The notes beneath the pieces were generated by a model. The model saw only the letters and a program-made list of their open reading frames with translations, did not search any database and was not told the DNA's origin. From assembly GCA_003158855.1 (NCBI GenBank), contig PMLJ01000014.1:220693-284692 (forward strand): a stretch of DNA of 64,000 nucleotides, written 5' to 3'. Each line of letters begins with the position of its first letter. Position 1 is the stretch's first letter. This document shows positions 53,312 through 62,613 of the stretch, piece after piece. This stretch comes from Acidimicrobiaceae bacterium (lineage in GTDB: Bacteria > Actinomycetota > Acidimicrobiia > Acidimicrobiales > RAAP-2). A program made the translations under genes and the position numbers.

Positions 53312-53370
53312 CCCGTACTCAATGACCGTCCTGCGGATACCCCCATCCCCCAGGGCGGTCATTGAGTACG
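53312..53370. repeat. 20-bp inverted repeat, one mismatch
   Basis: CGTACTCAATGACCGTCCTG (53312-53331) and CAGGGCGGTCATTGAGTACG (53351-53370) are inverted copies with a single T/G wobble position and a 19-bp centre. It lies just after the decayed segment and about 70 bp beyond the nnr stop. It could be the end of a mobile element, a protein-binding dyad or an unusual terminator. Confidence 0.75.
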
Positions 53371-53440
53371 AACCTCGTGACAGACCGGTCTCCATCACCG
53401 AGTCTTAGCGCGGGCTCACCTGGAGGGATGGCGCGAGACC

Positions 53441-54769
53441 TTAGCGATTCGAGGCCGTTCTCATCTCCTCGAGAACCTCGGTCACCAAGTCAGGGATAGC
53501 CGAGGCGCCCGCGTACGCGTGCAGCCGCGCGCCGGCGAGACCGTGAAGGTGGGCGCTGAGGGCGCCCGCGCTCATGGTGTCGTGGCCCCTCGCAATCGCC
53601 CCGGCGATCATCCCCGACAACACGTCGCCCGAACCAGCGGTGGCGAGAGCGGGCGTTCCCGAGCGAACGATACGAAACTGCCCCGTGGGGTCCGCAATGA
53701 TCGTCGTCGGCCCCTTCAAGAGCACCACGCAGCCCGTCTCGCGCGCGAGGCCGCGAACCGCCTCCACCCGGTTCGCCGGCACCTTTTCACCGATAAGGCG
53801 GGCGAATTCGCCCTCGTGCGGCGTCATGATCCAGTAGCTCGCGGACCGCGAAGGAGGGGGCAGTAGATCCCTGTCCAGTCCGTCGGCGTCCAGCACGACC
53901 GGTACGACGACTCCACTCAATCGCTCGCCGAGCCATGGCGTCGCCTTCGCCCCGAGGCCCGGTCCCGCGACTACCGCTCGACAGCGCGGATCAATCTTCG
54001 CGTCATCGGCGTGCACCGCCTCGGCAGGGATGCGCACAAGGCCAGCGACCTCTCCACGGCTCGAGAGACGCACCATCGATGCGCCGCCCGCGAGGGCCCC
54101 TCGAACCACCAGCTCCGCCGCGCCCGGCATGAGCGTCGATCCGCAAAGGGCCGCCACCGCGTGGCTCCACTTGTGATCCTCTCGGCTCCCTCGCACGAGC
54201 AACTCCAGGTCGCTGTCTTCGACGAGACCGTCGGTGAACTGAGAGACGATGCCCAGTCCGGCGAAGCGCAGTTCTCCGACGAGACCGGCCGCGTCGCCCG
54301 TGACGTGGGCGTACTTGAGGGCGCCGATCGCGAGCGTGACGTCGGCCGAGAGCGGCGAGCCCAGGATCTCCCCGGTATCGGACTCCACGCCCGAGGGCAG
54401 ATCCACCGCCAGGACCTTGGCCCCTGGCGAGATCTCGGGCGCCTGGTACGGCCGCGTGCAGCCGAGGCCGAAGGCGGCGTCGATCACCAGGTCGTAACCG
54501 TGGAGCATCGTCGGCTGGCGGGCGACCTCGATGATGTCCATGCGTGCTCCACGCGCCTTCAACCACGATGCCGCCACCCGGCCGTCCGAGCCGTTGAGCC
54601 CGGGTCCGCAAAGGACTGCGACCCGAGATCCGTAGCAGGATCCGAGCATCCGCTTCGCCTCGAAGCCCACCGCCGTGCCGGCGGCGTTCACGAGCGATTG
54701 AACACCCCGCTCAGCCACCGCGATCGAGTCAGCAGTCCGCATCTGAGCCGTCGTCAGTATCGGAATCAT
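53441..54769 (-). CDS. nnr: Bifunctional NAD(P)HX epimerase/dehydratase
   Basis: 442 residues, somewhat short for the fusion. The N-terminal epimerase domain has LCGPGLNGSDGRVAASWL (NGSDG where NGGDG is usual) and AVDLPSGVESDTGE. The C-terminal ADP-dependent dehydratase domain has AVVAGPGLG, VLDADGLD, MTPHEGEFARL, LLKGPTTIIA and ATAGSGDVLSGMIAG. It repairs hydrated NADH and NADPH. It stands alone between decayed sequence and a secreted protein gene. Confidence 0.92.
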   Translation of the reverse strand: MIPILTTAQMRTADSIAVAERGVQSLVNAAGTAVGFEAKRMLGSCYGSRVAVLCGPGLNGSDGRVAASWLKARGARMDIIEVARQPTMLHGYDLVIDAAFGLGCTRPYQAPEISPGAKVLAVDLPSGVESDTGEILGSPLSADVTLAIGALKYAHVTGDAAGLVGELRFAGLGIVSQFTDGLVEDSDLELLVRGSREDHKWSHAVAALCGSTLMPGAAELVVRGALAGGASMVRLSSRGEVAGLVRIPAEAVHADDAKIDPRCRAVVAGPGLGAKATPWLGERLSGVVVPVVLDADGLDRDLLPPPSRSASYWIMTPHEGEFARLIGEKVPANRVEAVRGLARETGCVVLLKGPTTIIADPTGQFRIVRSGTPALATAGSGDVLSGMIAGAIARGHDTMSAGALSAHLHGLAGARLHAYAGASAIPDLVTEVLEEMRTASNR

Positions 54770-54981
54770 CGGGACCCCGTGTCGACTGACGTATCACTCG
54801 GAGTAGGTCGAAGTGCGTCCACGTGCCAAGGATAGAACTCCACGCCGCGTGAGATGCCCGCGGTGACTTCCGAGGCCGCCATGAAACGAAGGGGGATCTG
54901 GCGTCGTCACGCCAAAATGCAGCCACCGCGCGGACCCGTCACGGTGACTGCAGAGCTGGCGCAACTCTACGTTGCTGCTCC

Positions 54982-56922
54982 CTAGTGGGCTGCAATCGTT
55001 ACGTTCAGAGCATCGAGCGTGGTCTGGTCGGAGGCGACGAGTCCCTGCGCGCTGATCTTCGAACCTACGGTCACGGCACTGAGCGTGGAGGCGGAGCCAC
55101 CCTTGCTGTAGGTCGTGGTCGAACTGACGACGATCGTGCGGGCGAATCCGTGACCACTGCTGATAACGATCGTGTTGGCGCTCACCGAGGTCACGGTGCC
55201 GGCCAAGGTCGCCAACTGAATCGTGACCTTCGCCGCCGTGGTCAGCGAGGTGCTGAGACGGGTGATGTCCACGTGCTCGCCGACGACGAGCGCAGCTTGG
55301 GTAACCGCCGTGCTGCCGGCGAAGAACGAGGTCGTCGGAGCGATCGTCAGGACCGTCGAGGTGTTGCCGGGGCCCTGGACGGTGACTGACGTGCTCGAGA
55401 CTGCGCTCACGACACCAATCACGTCCTTGGGCGCGGTGATGGAAACGGTCAATGCGTCGAGCGTGGTCTGGTCGGATGCGACGATCCCGTGCGCGACGAT
55501 CCTGGCGTCGACGATCACCGAGCTGAGTGTGACGGCGGTGCCGCCTTCGCTGTAGGTCGTCGCGGAGCTCACGTCAATGGTGCGGGTGAAGCCTTCGCCA
55601 CCGGTGATGGTGATCACGTTGCCGCTCACTGACGACACGATGCCGGTCAAGGTCGCGACTTCGATGATGATCTTCGCCGCGGTCGTTGGTGACGAGGGAA
55701 GAAGCGCGACGTCAACGTGCTCGCCAACAGCCAGCGCCGCTTGCGTCACCGGCGAACTGCCGGCGAAGAACGTGGTCGTCGGAGCGATGGTCACCACCGT
55801 CGTGGTGTTGCCGGGGCCCTGGACGGTGACTGACGTGCTCGAGACTGCGCTCACGTTGCCCTTCACGACCTTGGGCGCGGTAATTAAGACGGTGAGCGCG
55901 TTGAGTGCCGTTTCGTTCGCGCTCACGATTCCCGTCGCCTTGATCTTGAGTCCAATCGCCACCGAGCTGAGCGTGGCGGCGGCGCCGCCTTCGCTGTAGG
56001 TCGTCGCGGAGCTCACGTCAATGGTGCGAGTGAAGCCCTCGCCACCGGTGATGGTGATCACGTTGCCGCTCACCGACGTGACGATGCCCGTCAAGGTCGC
56101 CACTTCAATGTTGATCTTCACCGCGGTCGTCAGTGAGGTGTTGAGCCGGGTGATGTCAACTCGCACGCCGACCACGAGGGCGGCCGCCGTCACTGGCGTG
56201 CTGCCTTCGAAGAACGTGGTTGTCGGGGCGATGGTCAACGTCGTTGAGGTGTTGTCGGAGCCGAGAACGGTCACTGACGTGCTCGTGACTGCGCTCACGT
56301 TGCCTCTCACGTCCTTCGGCGCGGCGATGACCACGCTGATCGCGTCAAGGGCCGTCTGGTCCGAGCTCACGAGACCCTGCGCCTTGATCTTCGAGCCGAC
56401 CACGACTGCGCTGAGCGCCACCGCGGTGCCGCCCTCGCTGAAGGTCGTCGTGGAGCTCACGTCAATGGTGCGGGTGAAGCCTTCGCCACCGGTGATGGTG
56501 ATCACGCTGCCGCTCACTGCGCTGACCGTGCCGGCCAAGGCCGCAACTTCGATCGTGATCTTCGCTGCGGTGCCGGGTGCCGACGCGGTGCGAGAGATGT
56601 CGACGCGCTCGCCGGCCACGAGGGCCGCTTGGGTCACCGGCGTGTGGCCCTCGAAGAACCTGGTCGTCGCGGCGATCGCCAACGTCGTCGTGGTGATCGC
56701 GGAACGCTGGACGGTGATTGACGTGCTCGAGACTGCGCTTACGACGCCCTTGATGTCGTGATGTCCGATGCCTCGGTGCCCCTGGGACGAATCGTGGTGA
56801 TTCGCAGGGCCGTGCCGGTTGGAGGACGCGCCGGCGACTCCGGCGACACCGACGATCAATGACATGCCGATCGCCACCACGGCGACCTTGCGGCCTAGGT
56901 ACCTCACGTGATCCTTGTTCAT
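54982..56922 (-). CDS. Secreted protein of four 148-residue tandem repeats (DUF5666-like)
   Basis: 646 residues. Signal peptide (VAVVAIGMSLIVGVAGVAGA), a short His-rich linker (NRHGPANHHDSSQGHRG), then four repeats beginning at residues 56, 204, 352 and 500, an exact 148-residue period. Each repeat has two half-modules, one starting G.VSAVSSTSVTVQ and one G.VSSVSGNVITITGGEGF, resembling DUF5666 beta-barrel units. Thr, Ser and Val dominate. No anchor motif. Likely extracellular or cell-surface. SD GGGGG ahead of the ATG. Confidence 0.85.
   Translation of the reverse strand: MNKDHVRYLGRKVAVVAIGMSLIVGVAGVAGASSNRHGPANHHDSSQGHRGIGHHDIKGVVSAVSSTSITVQRSAITTTTLAIAATTRFFEGHTPVTQAALVAGERVDISRTASAPGTAAKITIEVAALAGTVSAVSGSVITITGGEGFTRTIDVSSTTTFSEGGTAVALSAVVVGSKIKAQGLVSSDQTALDAISVVIAAPKDVRGNVSAVTSTSVTVLGSDNTSTTLTIAPTTTFFEGSTPVTAAALVVGVRVDITRLNTSLTTAVKINIEVATLTGIVTSVSGNVITITGGEGFTRTIDVSSATTYSEGGAAATLSSVAIGLKIKATGIVSANETALNALTVLITAPKVVKGNVSAVSSTSVTVQGPGNTTTVVTIAPTTTFFAGSSPVTQAALAVGEHVDVALLPSSPTTAAKIIIEVATLTGIVSSVSGNVITITGGEGFTRTIDVSSATTYSEGGTAVTLSSVIVDARIVAHGIVASDQTTLDALTVSITAPKDVIGVVSAVSSTSVTVQGPGNTSTVLTIAPTTSFFAGSTAVTQAALVVGEHVDITRLSTSLTTAAKVTIQLATLAGTVTSVSANTIVISSGHGFARTIVVSSTTTYSKGGSASTLSAVTVGSKISAQGLVASDQTTLDALNVTIAAH
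54985..56757 (-). repeat. Four 444-bp tandem repeats inside the secreted protein gene
   Basis: Units at 56314-56757, 55870-56313, 55426-55869 and 54985-55425 (the last one codon shorter). Nucleotide identity is highest between the second and third units around the GGEGFTRTID-coding stretch, where near-identical runs recur. Exact periodicity with no indels points to fairly recent unit duplication or maintained homogenisation. Confidence 0.85.
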
Positions 56923-57231
56923 AACGCCCCCTTTGGACTCTCTGATCTGAATTGACCTTGAACAGTTACAAGTCTGGCAACGCTCATTTCGAAAACCATG
57001 TGAGTACGCCTAGAAGACCGTCAGTTCTCTGTGCGCACCGTTACGGTTCGGTGACGACTCTCTGAAATGGGGTCCTTGACCATCAAGAAGTTGTTGAAAA
57101 GTCATGAATTCGTGTCCATCTATCCACAGGGACCACTTCATCACGACGGCACTCCTCGGCCCGAAATGGCTCGCTCCAGATGCGTGGCAACTCCGCGGCG
57201 GGCGCAGAGGACGTCCTTCTGCTCGACGGCG
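56923..57231. promoter_or_regulatory. Upstream region of the repeat-protein gene with a PHO-box-like direct repeat
   Basis: No gene is seen. On the minus strand GTCACCGAACC and GTAACGGTGCG lie in tandem at about 57034-57055, an 11-bp step. A closely similar pair lies upstream of the binding-protein gene at 62552. The rest is mildly AT-rich and must hold the promoter of the repeat protein (minus). Confidence 0.35.
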
Positions 57232-58821
57232 CTAGTCGAGCTTTTCGCGACTTGGAGCCCGCGACGGCAGCAGGCTCAGCACCACGACCGCCGCGACGCC
57301 GGCGATCAGCGCACCCACCGAGACTGCGAAGACCATCCCGCTAATGAACGAGCGGCGTGCCGTCTGGCTGAGCTGGGCACCCAATGCCCCACCGAGGCGA
57401 TGCGCGACCTCGAGGGCGCCGCCGAGGGAGCCCTTGGTTGCCTTCGCGACTGACGCGGGAACCGAATAGTGACTGAGCAACGACGACATGTCCGCCTGAT
57501 AGCGGGTGTTCAAGAGACTCCCGAGCACCGCCACGCCGAGGGCGCTTCCAATCTGCAACGCCGTGCTGTTCGTGGCCGACCCCACTCCGGACAGATCAAT
57601 GGGCACCGAGCCCATGACCGACTCGGTGCAGGGCGCGACGCAGAGTCCACTGCCGATGCCCATCAAGAGAAAGGAGGGCAGGGCGTTCGCGTACGTCGAA
57701 TCAATGGTCGTCGCAGCGAGGAGCGCGAGTCCGATGGTGATAAGTACCATGCCAATGAACACCACCACCTTGGTTCCGAGATAACGCACCGCCACCGGCG
57801 AGAGCGCGGCGACCACCAATAGCACCAAGGCGATGGGCGCGATGCGAACACCGGTCTGAAACGCGCTGTATCCGAGGCAGAACTGCAGGTACTGCGTGAG
57901 CAGGAACAGCCCGCCCGAGAGCGCAAAGATCGTGAGACCGAGCCCGCCGATCGCCACCGAGAACCGCCTCGAATTGAAGAATGAGACTTCCAGAAGCGGA
58001 TGACTGGTATGTCGCTCCCACGCAATGAGAAGCGCCACGACCAGCAGCGCACCCGCGATCGCCTCGAGAATGAGGTGCGAGCCCCATCCCCTGGTCGGGC
58101 CTTCGATGATTCCCCACAACAAGAGAGCGGGCCCGAGCAGCGAGAGCAACGCGCCGAACGGGTCGGGACGTTTGGCCGCGGGATTCTTCGAGTCCGGCAC
58201 GATCAGCACCGCCGCGACGCAGGCGACGGCCGCGATCGGCACATTGATGAGGAACACCGAGCCCCACCAGAAATGGGTGAGCAACCACCCTCCGACCACC
58301 GGACCGATAGCTAATCCGAGGCCGTTGGTGCCGGACCAGAGCCCGATCGCGCGTGCGCGGTCCCTCGGCTCGACAAAGACGTTCGTGAGGATCGACAGGG
58401 TCGACGGCATGATGGCGGCGGCCCCTATCCCCATGAATGAGCGGGCCATGATGAGCTTGTCGGGGGTCGTCGCGAAGGCCGACGCCCCCGAACCAACGGC
58501 GAAGGCAATGAGGCCTCCAATGAACACCCACTTGCGCCCCACGTGGTCGCCGAGGGAGCCCGCAATGAGGAGCAAACCGGCAAGAACGATGATGTACGAG
58601 TCGACTATCCATTGAAGTTGACTGGAGGTTGCGTGAAGGCTGGCGACAATCGACGGAAGCGCGACGTTCAGGATTGTGCCGTCAAGATTGATGATGAGGA
58701 CCGTGAGCGAGAGCACCGCGAGAATGGCTCCGCGCGGCGCGTGACCGACCTCCTTCTCAGTGCCGCGCATCTCTTGCTGAACGACCGATGGAACGCGGCG
58801 CGCGGCGCGCGCGTGGCTCAT
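57232..58821 (-). CDS. DHA2-family (EmrB/QacA) drug:proton antiporter
   Basis: 529 residues, about 14 membrane spans. LDGTILNVALPSIVASL in span one, GSLGDHVGRKWVFIGG (MFS motif A), RSFMGIGAAAIMPSTLSIL (motif B region) and SGTNGLGLAIGPVVGGWLL (antiporter motif C) identify a 14-TMS exporter. ATG 58821 has GGGAG upstream; an earlier ATG at 58890 lacks one. It exports hydrophobic or cationic compounds; substrate unknown. No regulator gene adjoins it. Confidence 0.93.
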   Translation of the reverse strand: MSHARAARRVPSVVQQEMRGTEKEVGHAPRGAILAVLSLTVLIINLDGTILNVALPSIVASLHATSSQLQWIVDSYIIVLAGLLLIAGSLGDHVGRKWVFIGGLIAFAVGSGASAFATTPDKLIMARSFMGIGAAAIMPSTLSILTNVFVEPRDRARAIGLWSGTNGLGLAIGPVVGGWLLTHFWWGSVFLINVPIAAVACVAAVLIVPDSKNPAAKRPDPFGALLSLLGPALLLWGIIEGPTRGWGSHLILEAIAGALLVVALLIAWERHTSHPLLEVSFFNSRRFSVAIGGLGLTIFALSGGLFLLTQYLQFCLGYSAFQTGVRIAPIALVLLVVAALSPVAVRYLGTKVVVFIGMVLITIGLALLAATTIDSTYANALPSFLLMGIGSGLCVAPCTESVMGSVPIDLSGVGSATNSTALQIGSALGVAVLGSLLNTRYQADMSSLLSHYSVPASVAKATKGSLGGALEVAHRLGGALGAQLSQTARRSFISGMVFAVSVGALIAGVAAVVVLSLLPSRAPSREKLD

Positions 58822-59129
58822 GAGGAAGCGCTCCCTTGGCGACAAGGGACGCCAGAGGAGCGTTCGGATCCCCCCGAGCGGTTCATGCAAGCTCCTTACG
58901 ACGGCTCGGCGAAAGTCAGGCCGCCTTGCCTTGGAAGGGTAGGTCGCTGGAGATCACACTCGACTAGGGCAATAAGTCCCACTTTCTTCCAACCCTCTTT
59001 ACGAGATGGACCACCCACCTCGTGGCCGGCGAGACCCGTCGGCCCGGCTTTGAAACTCCAGGAATGATGAGGACCCTCGAGGTCGGCGAACCTCTGGCAC
59101 CCTCGCCAAGGGGCTAGTTTGAAACCTGT
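58822..59129. other. Divergent intergenic region between the drug exporter and livG
   Basis: About 300 bp with no convincing gene; promoters for both divergent units are expected here. No clear -35/-10 or operator repeat was identified. Confidence 0.4.
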
Positions 59130-59906
59130 ATGACGGACACCCGCACTCGCAGGATCACACTCGAACTCGCCGATGTCACCGTTCGCTTCGGCGGACTGCT
59201 GGCGCTCAACGACGTTTCTTTTCGTGTGCACGAGAATGAAATAGCGGGCCTCATTGGCCCCAACGGCGCCGGCAAGACGACGGCGTTCAACGTCGTGTGC
59301 GGGTTCCAGAAGCCGACGTCGGGGACCGTGAGCTTCCCAAGCATTGGCCGCGGCGCGCTGAAGCCCTCCCAACTGGCGAAGGCCGGCGTAGCTCGCACCT
59401 TGCAGGGCGTTGGGCTCTTCCACCAACTCACCATTCTCGAAAACGTGATGGCGGGGGCACAAAGCCGCCCCGGCGGCCATATAGGTGCCTCGATCCTTGG
59501 GCTGCCTTCGGGCCTCAAGGTAGAGCGATCCCTGCGCGACGAAGCCATGTTCCAACTGGAACGCCTCGGCATTACGAGATTCGCCGCAGCCCTCCCCGGT
59601 GGCGTCCCCTACGGCATCGCGAAGAAGGTCTCGATAGCCAGGGCGCTCATGGCGAAACCGAAGCTTCTCATGCTGGATGAGCCCGCATCGGGCTTGGACG
59701 AGAAGGAGCTCGCGGAGTTCGTTGGCCTGATCGGCGAACTTCGCCAGACAATGAGTGTCCTCCTGGTCGAACACAACATGGACTTCGTGATGCAGCTCGT
59801 TGACCACCTGGTCGTGCTCAACTTCGGCCAAGTGATCGCGACCGGCACCCCAAGTGACATCAGCACCAACCCTGACGTGCTCGCGGCGTATCTGGGGATT
59901 GACTGA
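59130..59906 (+). CDS. livG: Branched-chain amino acid-type ABC transporter ATPase (LivG)
   Basis: 258 residues: ADVTVRFGGLLALNDVSF, Walker A GPNGAGKTTAFNV, Walker B KLLMLDEPASGLD, H-loop LLVEHNMDFVM. The signature loop reads LPGGVPYGIAKKVSIARAL, a LivG-type variant of LSYGQQR. It energises uptake by the LivHM permease with LivF. A one-base overlap (TGATG) joins it to livF. Confidence 0.93.
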   Translation: MTDTRTRRITLELADVTVRFGGLLALNDVSFRVHENEIAGLIGPNGAGKTTAFNVVCGFQKPTSGTVSFPSIGRGALKPSQLAKAGVARTLQGVGLFHQLTILENVMAGAQSRPGGHIGASILGLPSGLKVERSLRDEAMFQLERLGITRFAAALPGGVPYGIAKKVSIARALMAKPKLLMLDEPASGLDEKELAEFVGLIGELRQTMSVLLVEHNMDFVMQLVDHLVVLNFGQVIATGTPSDISTNPDVLAAYLGID

Positions 59907-60613
59907 TGATCCGCGTTGATGATCTCTCGGTCAGTTACGGGGCGGTGAAGGCGCTTCGCAACGTGAGCCTCGAGGCGTCGCCCGGCCTCATCACCGCGGT
60001 GCTCGGCGCGAACGGCGCCGGCAAGACCACGCTGCTGCGAACCATCTCGGGTCTCGTGAATCCCGTGGGCGGCGACATCCACCTGGGTGACACTTCGCTG
60101 CTGCGCATGCCCACCGAGGAGATCTGTCGACTCGGCCTGGCACACGTGCCAGAGGGCCGAGGCGTGATTGAGGAGCTGACGGTCGAGGACAACCTGCGCT
60201 TGGGCGCCCTCGCGAGCAAAGTTGACATCGCCGAGGGCCTCGAAGCCCAGTACGCGCAGTTCCCTGCGTTGGGCGACCGGCGAAAGAAGTACTGCGCGAC
60301 GCTCTCGGGCGGAGAACGTCAGATGCTCGCCATGGCTCGCGCACTGATCGCCCAGCCGCGGGTACTCCTCTTGGACGAGCCGTCGCTCGGCTTGGCGCCG
60401 CAGGTCACCTCGGACCTGATGAAGCTGATACTTCGGCTCTGTGAATCAAAGAACCTCACGGTGATTCTCGTCGAGCAGAACGCGAAGGGGGCGCTACGAA
60501 TCGCGCACAACGCCGTGGTGCTTCACCTGGGTGCCGTTGTCGCGAGCGGTGACGCGCAGACCGTTGCCGCCGACGAGGATCTGCGCCGCTACTACCTGGG
60601 GCTGGTCGAATAG
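59906..60613 (+). CDS. livF: Branched-chain amino acid-type ABC transporter ATPase (LivF)
   Basis: 235 residues: VDDLSVSYGAVKALRNVSL, Walker A GANGAGKTTLLRT, the Liv-type HVPEGRGVIEELTVEDNLRLG, signature LSGGERQMLAMARAL, Walker B VLLLDEPSLGLAP. Standard LivF. Followed by livH with a TAGTG overlap. Confidence 0.95.
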   Translation: MIRVDDLSVSYGAVKALRNVSLEASPGLITAVLGANGAGKTTLLRTISGLVNPVGGDIHLGDTSLLRMPTEEICRLGLAHVPEGRGVIEELTVEDNLRLGALASKVDIAEGLEAQYAQFPALGDRRKKYCATLSGGERQMLAMARALIAQPRVLLLDEPSLGLAPQVTSDLMKLILRLCESKNLTVILVEQNAKGALRIAHNAVVLHLGAVVASGDAQTVAADEDLRRYYLGLVE

Positions 60614-61509
60614 TGAGTTCCTTCCTGACGTCCTCCTTCATGCACAACATCTTCGGGGGCCTCGCCCAGGGAGTCATCTTCTCCCTCGTGGCGTTGAGCC
60701 TCGTGATCATCTGGCAGTCGACCCACGTGCTCAACTTCGCCCAGGGTGCGATGGCGATGTTCGCGACCTACGTGGGGCTGACCGAGATCGGCCGGGGCGT
60801 CGGCTATTGGTGGTGCGTCCTGCTTTCGGTCGTGGTCGGCATGGCATTGGGGGGCGCGACCGAGCGAGTGTTGATCCGTCCCCTCTACGGAAAGCCCGAG
60901 ATCAATCCAATCGTCGTGATGGTTGGCTTTCTCGCCGTCCTCGAAGCGGTCGCCACCTCCATTTGGACGAGCACCGCCCGCACGATCGCCGCGCCGTTCT
61001 CGCAGATCTACTTCCAGTCGCACGGCAAACTCGTCCTGCTTTCCCCATTCATCATCTTCCAGATCGTCCTGGCCATCGGGATCATGCTGCTCGTCGCGGC
61101 GCTGTTTCGTTTCACGAAGTTGGGGCTCCAGCTTCGAGCATCGGCGCTCGCTCCGGAGGTGGCGCGCCTCTTGGGGGTGCGCGTAAATCGAATGTTGACG
61201 ATTGGTTGGATGCTCTCCGCGGGTGTGGGAGCGATCGCCGCGGTCATCCTCGCGTCGGGCAGTTTCGGCCTCTTCCCCACCGACATGGACGGCGTGTTCG
61301 TGGCCGGCTTCATCGCGGCCGCGGTCGGCGGGCTCGAATCACCGATTGGCGCCATCGCCGGCGGCCTCTTGATCGGCCTCGCCGAGCAGTTCATCCTCGC
61401 GTACTGGTCACCTAACGTCGCGCCGCTCGGCGGGATCATCATTCTCGTGGTGGCCCTCATGATCCGCCCGCAAGGCATCTTCACCAAGAGCGTCGGACGG
61501 AGGGTGTGA
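60613..61509 (+). CDS. livH: Branched-chain amino acid-type ABC permease (LivH)
   Basis: 298 residues, about eight spans. LVALSLVIIWQSTHVLNFAQ GAM near the N-terminus and IAAAVGGLESPIGAIAGGLL in the second half are typical LivH landmarks. GTG start overlapping the livF stop; stop overlapping the livM start. It forms the membrane channel with LivM. Confidence 0.93.
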   Translation: MSSFLTSSFMHNIFGGLAQGVIFSLVALSLVIIWQSTHVLNFAQGAMAMFATYVGLTEIGRGVGYWWCVLLSVVVGMALGGATERVLIRPLYGKPEINPIVVMVGFLAVLEAVATSIWTSTARTIAAPFSQIYFQSHGKLVLLSPFIIFQIVLAIGIMLLVAALFRFTKLGLQLRASALAPEVARLLGVRVNRMLTIGWMLSAGVGAIAAVILASGSFGLFPTDMDGVFVAGFIAAAVGGLESPIGAIAGGLLIGLAEQFILAYWSPNVAPLGGIIILVVALMIRPQGIFTKSVGRRV

Positions 61510-62555
61510 TGACCTGGCCCGGATCGTTTCGAAAGCAAGAGACCACCCACGTTCGACTGCTCACCGTTCTCGGGCTCACCGTCCTGACCTTGGCGGTCAC
61601 CATCCTCTTGCCGCCAGTGGCGGACTCCCAACTCGCCGGTGGCGCCGCGATCACGATCGTTATCTTGGGCCTGAGCTGGCTGATCGGTTGGAGCGGGCAG
61701 ATCTCGCTCGGGAATTCGGGTTTCATGGCGGTGGGCGCGTACGCGGCGGGGATCTGGGCGCACCACCACACGGCATCGCCCTTGATATTCACCTTTCTTC
61801 TCGCGACCCTCGTCGGAGGGATCAGCGGACTTATCGTGGCCATCCCGTCCACTCGATTGCGCGGACCCTACTTGGCCGGAATGACGCTCGCCTTTGCGGC
61901 GGCCATCGCCCCACTGGCGCAGAACTTCACCTCCGTCACGGGCGGAGAAGGCGGACTCTTCTTCAACACGCTCACCACGCCGGCGTGGTTCTTGCACTTC
62001 TTTAGTGGTGCGAACGCGTCGATCAACGCCAACGCCCAATGGACAGCTGATCTGGCGGTGGTCATCGCCGGCTTCATGTTCTTCCTCATGGCCAACCTCT
62101 TCCATAGCCGGTCGGGCCGCGCGATGCGCCTCGTGCGCGACAATGACGTGGCCGCGGAGCTCATGGGTATCAACCTGTCCAGAACTCGGACCCTGGCCTT
62201 CGTCGTCGCCGCGGCCTTCGCGGGCCTGGGCGGATCGCTCTTCGCGATCATCAACGCAACGGTGCGACCAGAGAGCTTCCCCCTCACGCTTTCCATCACC
62301 TTGTTGACCCTGATGGTGCTCGGCGGCATTGGCACCCTCAGCGGTGCGGTCATCGGAGGCATCATCTATTCTTTCAGCGCGAACCTCGTCTCGCACGTCA
62401 ACTCACTGACCGGAGTAAACCCCACGTCCAATTTGGGCTCGAACATGCAGGGCATCATCTTCGGCGTTCTCCTCATCCTGACGATGCTCTTCGCGCCTCG
62501 CGGCATCGCCGGAGTCGTTCAAAGAATTAGATCTTTTGTACATTCTCGTTCGTAA
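61509..62555 (+). CDS. livM: Branched-chain amino acid-type ABC permease (LivM)
   Basis: 348 residues, about ten spans: ILGLSWLIGWSGQISLGNSG, STRLRGPYLAGMTLAFAAAI, and the cytoplasmic-loop RLVRDNDVAAELMGINLSRT that contacts the ATPases. The ATG at 61509 forms a TGATG overlap with livH; a GTG one codon earlier is an alternative. 58 bp separate it from the binding-protein gene. Confidence 0.93.
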   Translation: MTWPGSFRKQETTHVRLLTVLGLTVLTLAVTILLPPVADSQLAGGAAITIVILGLSWLIGWSGQISLGNSGFMAVGAYAAGIWAHHHTASPLIFTFLLATLVGGISGLIVAIPSTRLRGPYLAGMTLAFAAAIAPLAQNFTSVTGGEGGLFFNTLTTPAWFLHFFSGANASINANAQWTADLAVVIAGFMFFLMANLFHSRSGRAMRLVRDNDVAAELMGINLSRTRTLAFVVAAAFAGLGGSLFAIINATVRPESFPLTLSITLLTLMVLGGIGTLSGAVIGGIIYSFSANLVSHVNSLTGVNPTSNLGSNMQGIIFGVLLILTMLFAPRGIAGVVQRIRSFVHSRS

Positions 62556-62573
62556 CCGAACGGTAACCCAAAT
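62552..62573 (+). promoter_or_regulatory. GTAACC direct repeat upstream of the binding-protein gene
   Basis: GTAACCGAACG is followed directly by GTAACCCAAAT, two 11-bp units, beginning within the livM stop codon. The 11-bp period resembles actinobacterial PhoP (PHO box) sites, but the sequence is not an exact match (consensus repeats GTTCACC). It is about 40-60 bp before the binding-protein ATG, so that gene may have its own promoter. Confidence 0.35.
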
Positions 62574-62613
62574 GTGAATTATGTTTCCCCTAAGACCAAT
62601 TAGGAGGTTTTTC

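Noticed and set aside
54985..56757. CRISPR-like array suggested by regular repeats
   Set aside because: The period is 444 bp, in frame, and encodes protein repeats; there are no short repeats with unique spacers anywhere in the window.
61008..62396. 462-codon minus-strand frame opposite livH-livM
   Set aside because: Composition dominated by Arg, Glu, Gly and Asp, typical of antisense to membrane-protein genes; livH and livM are certain.
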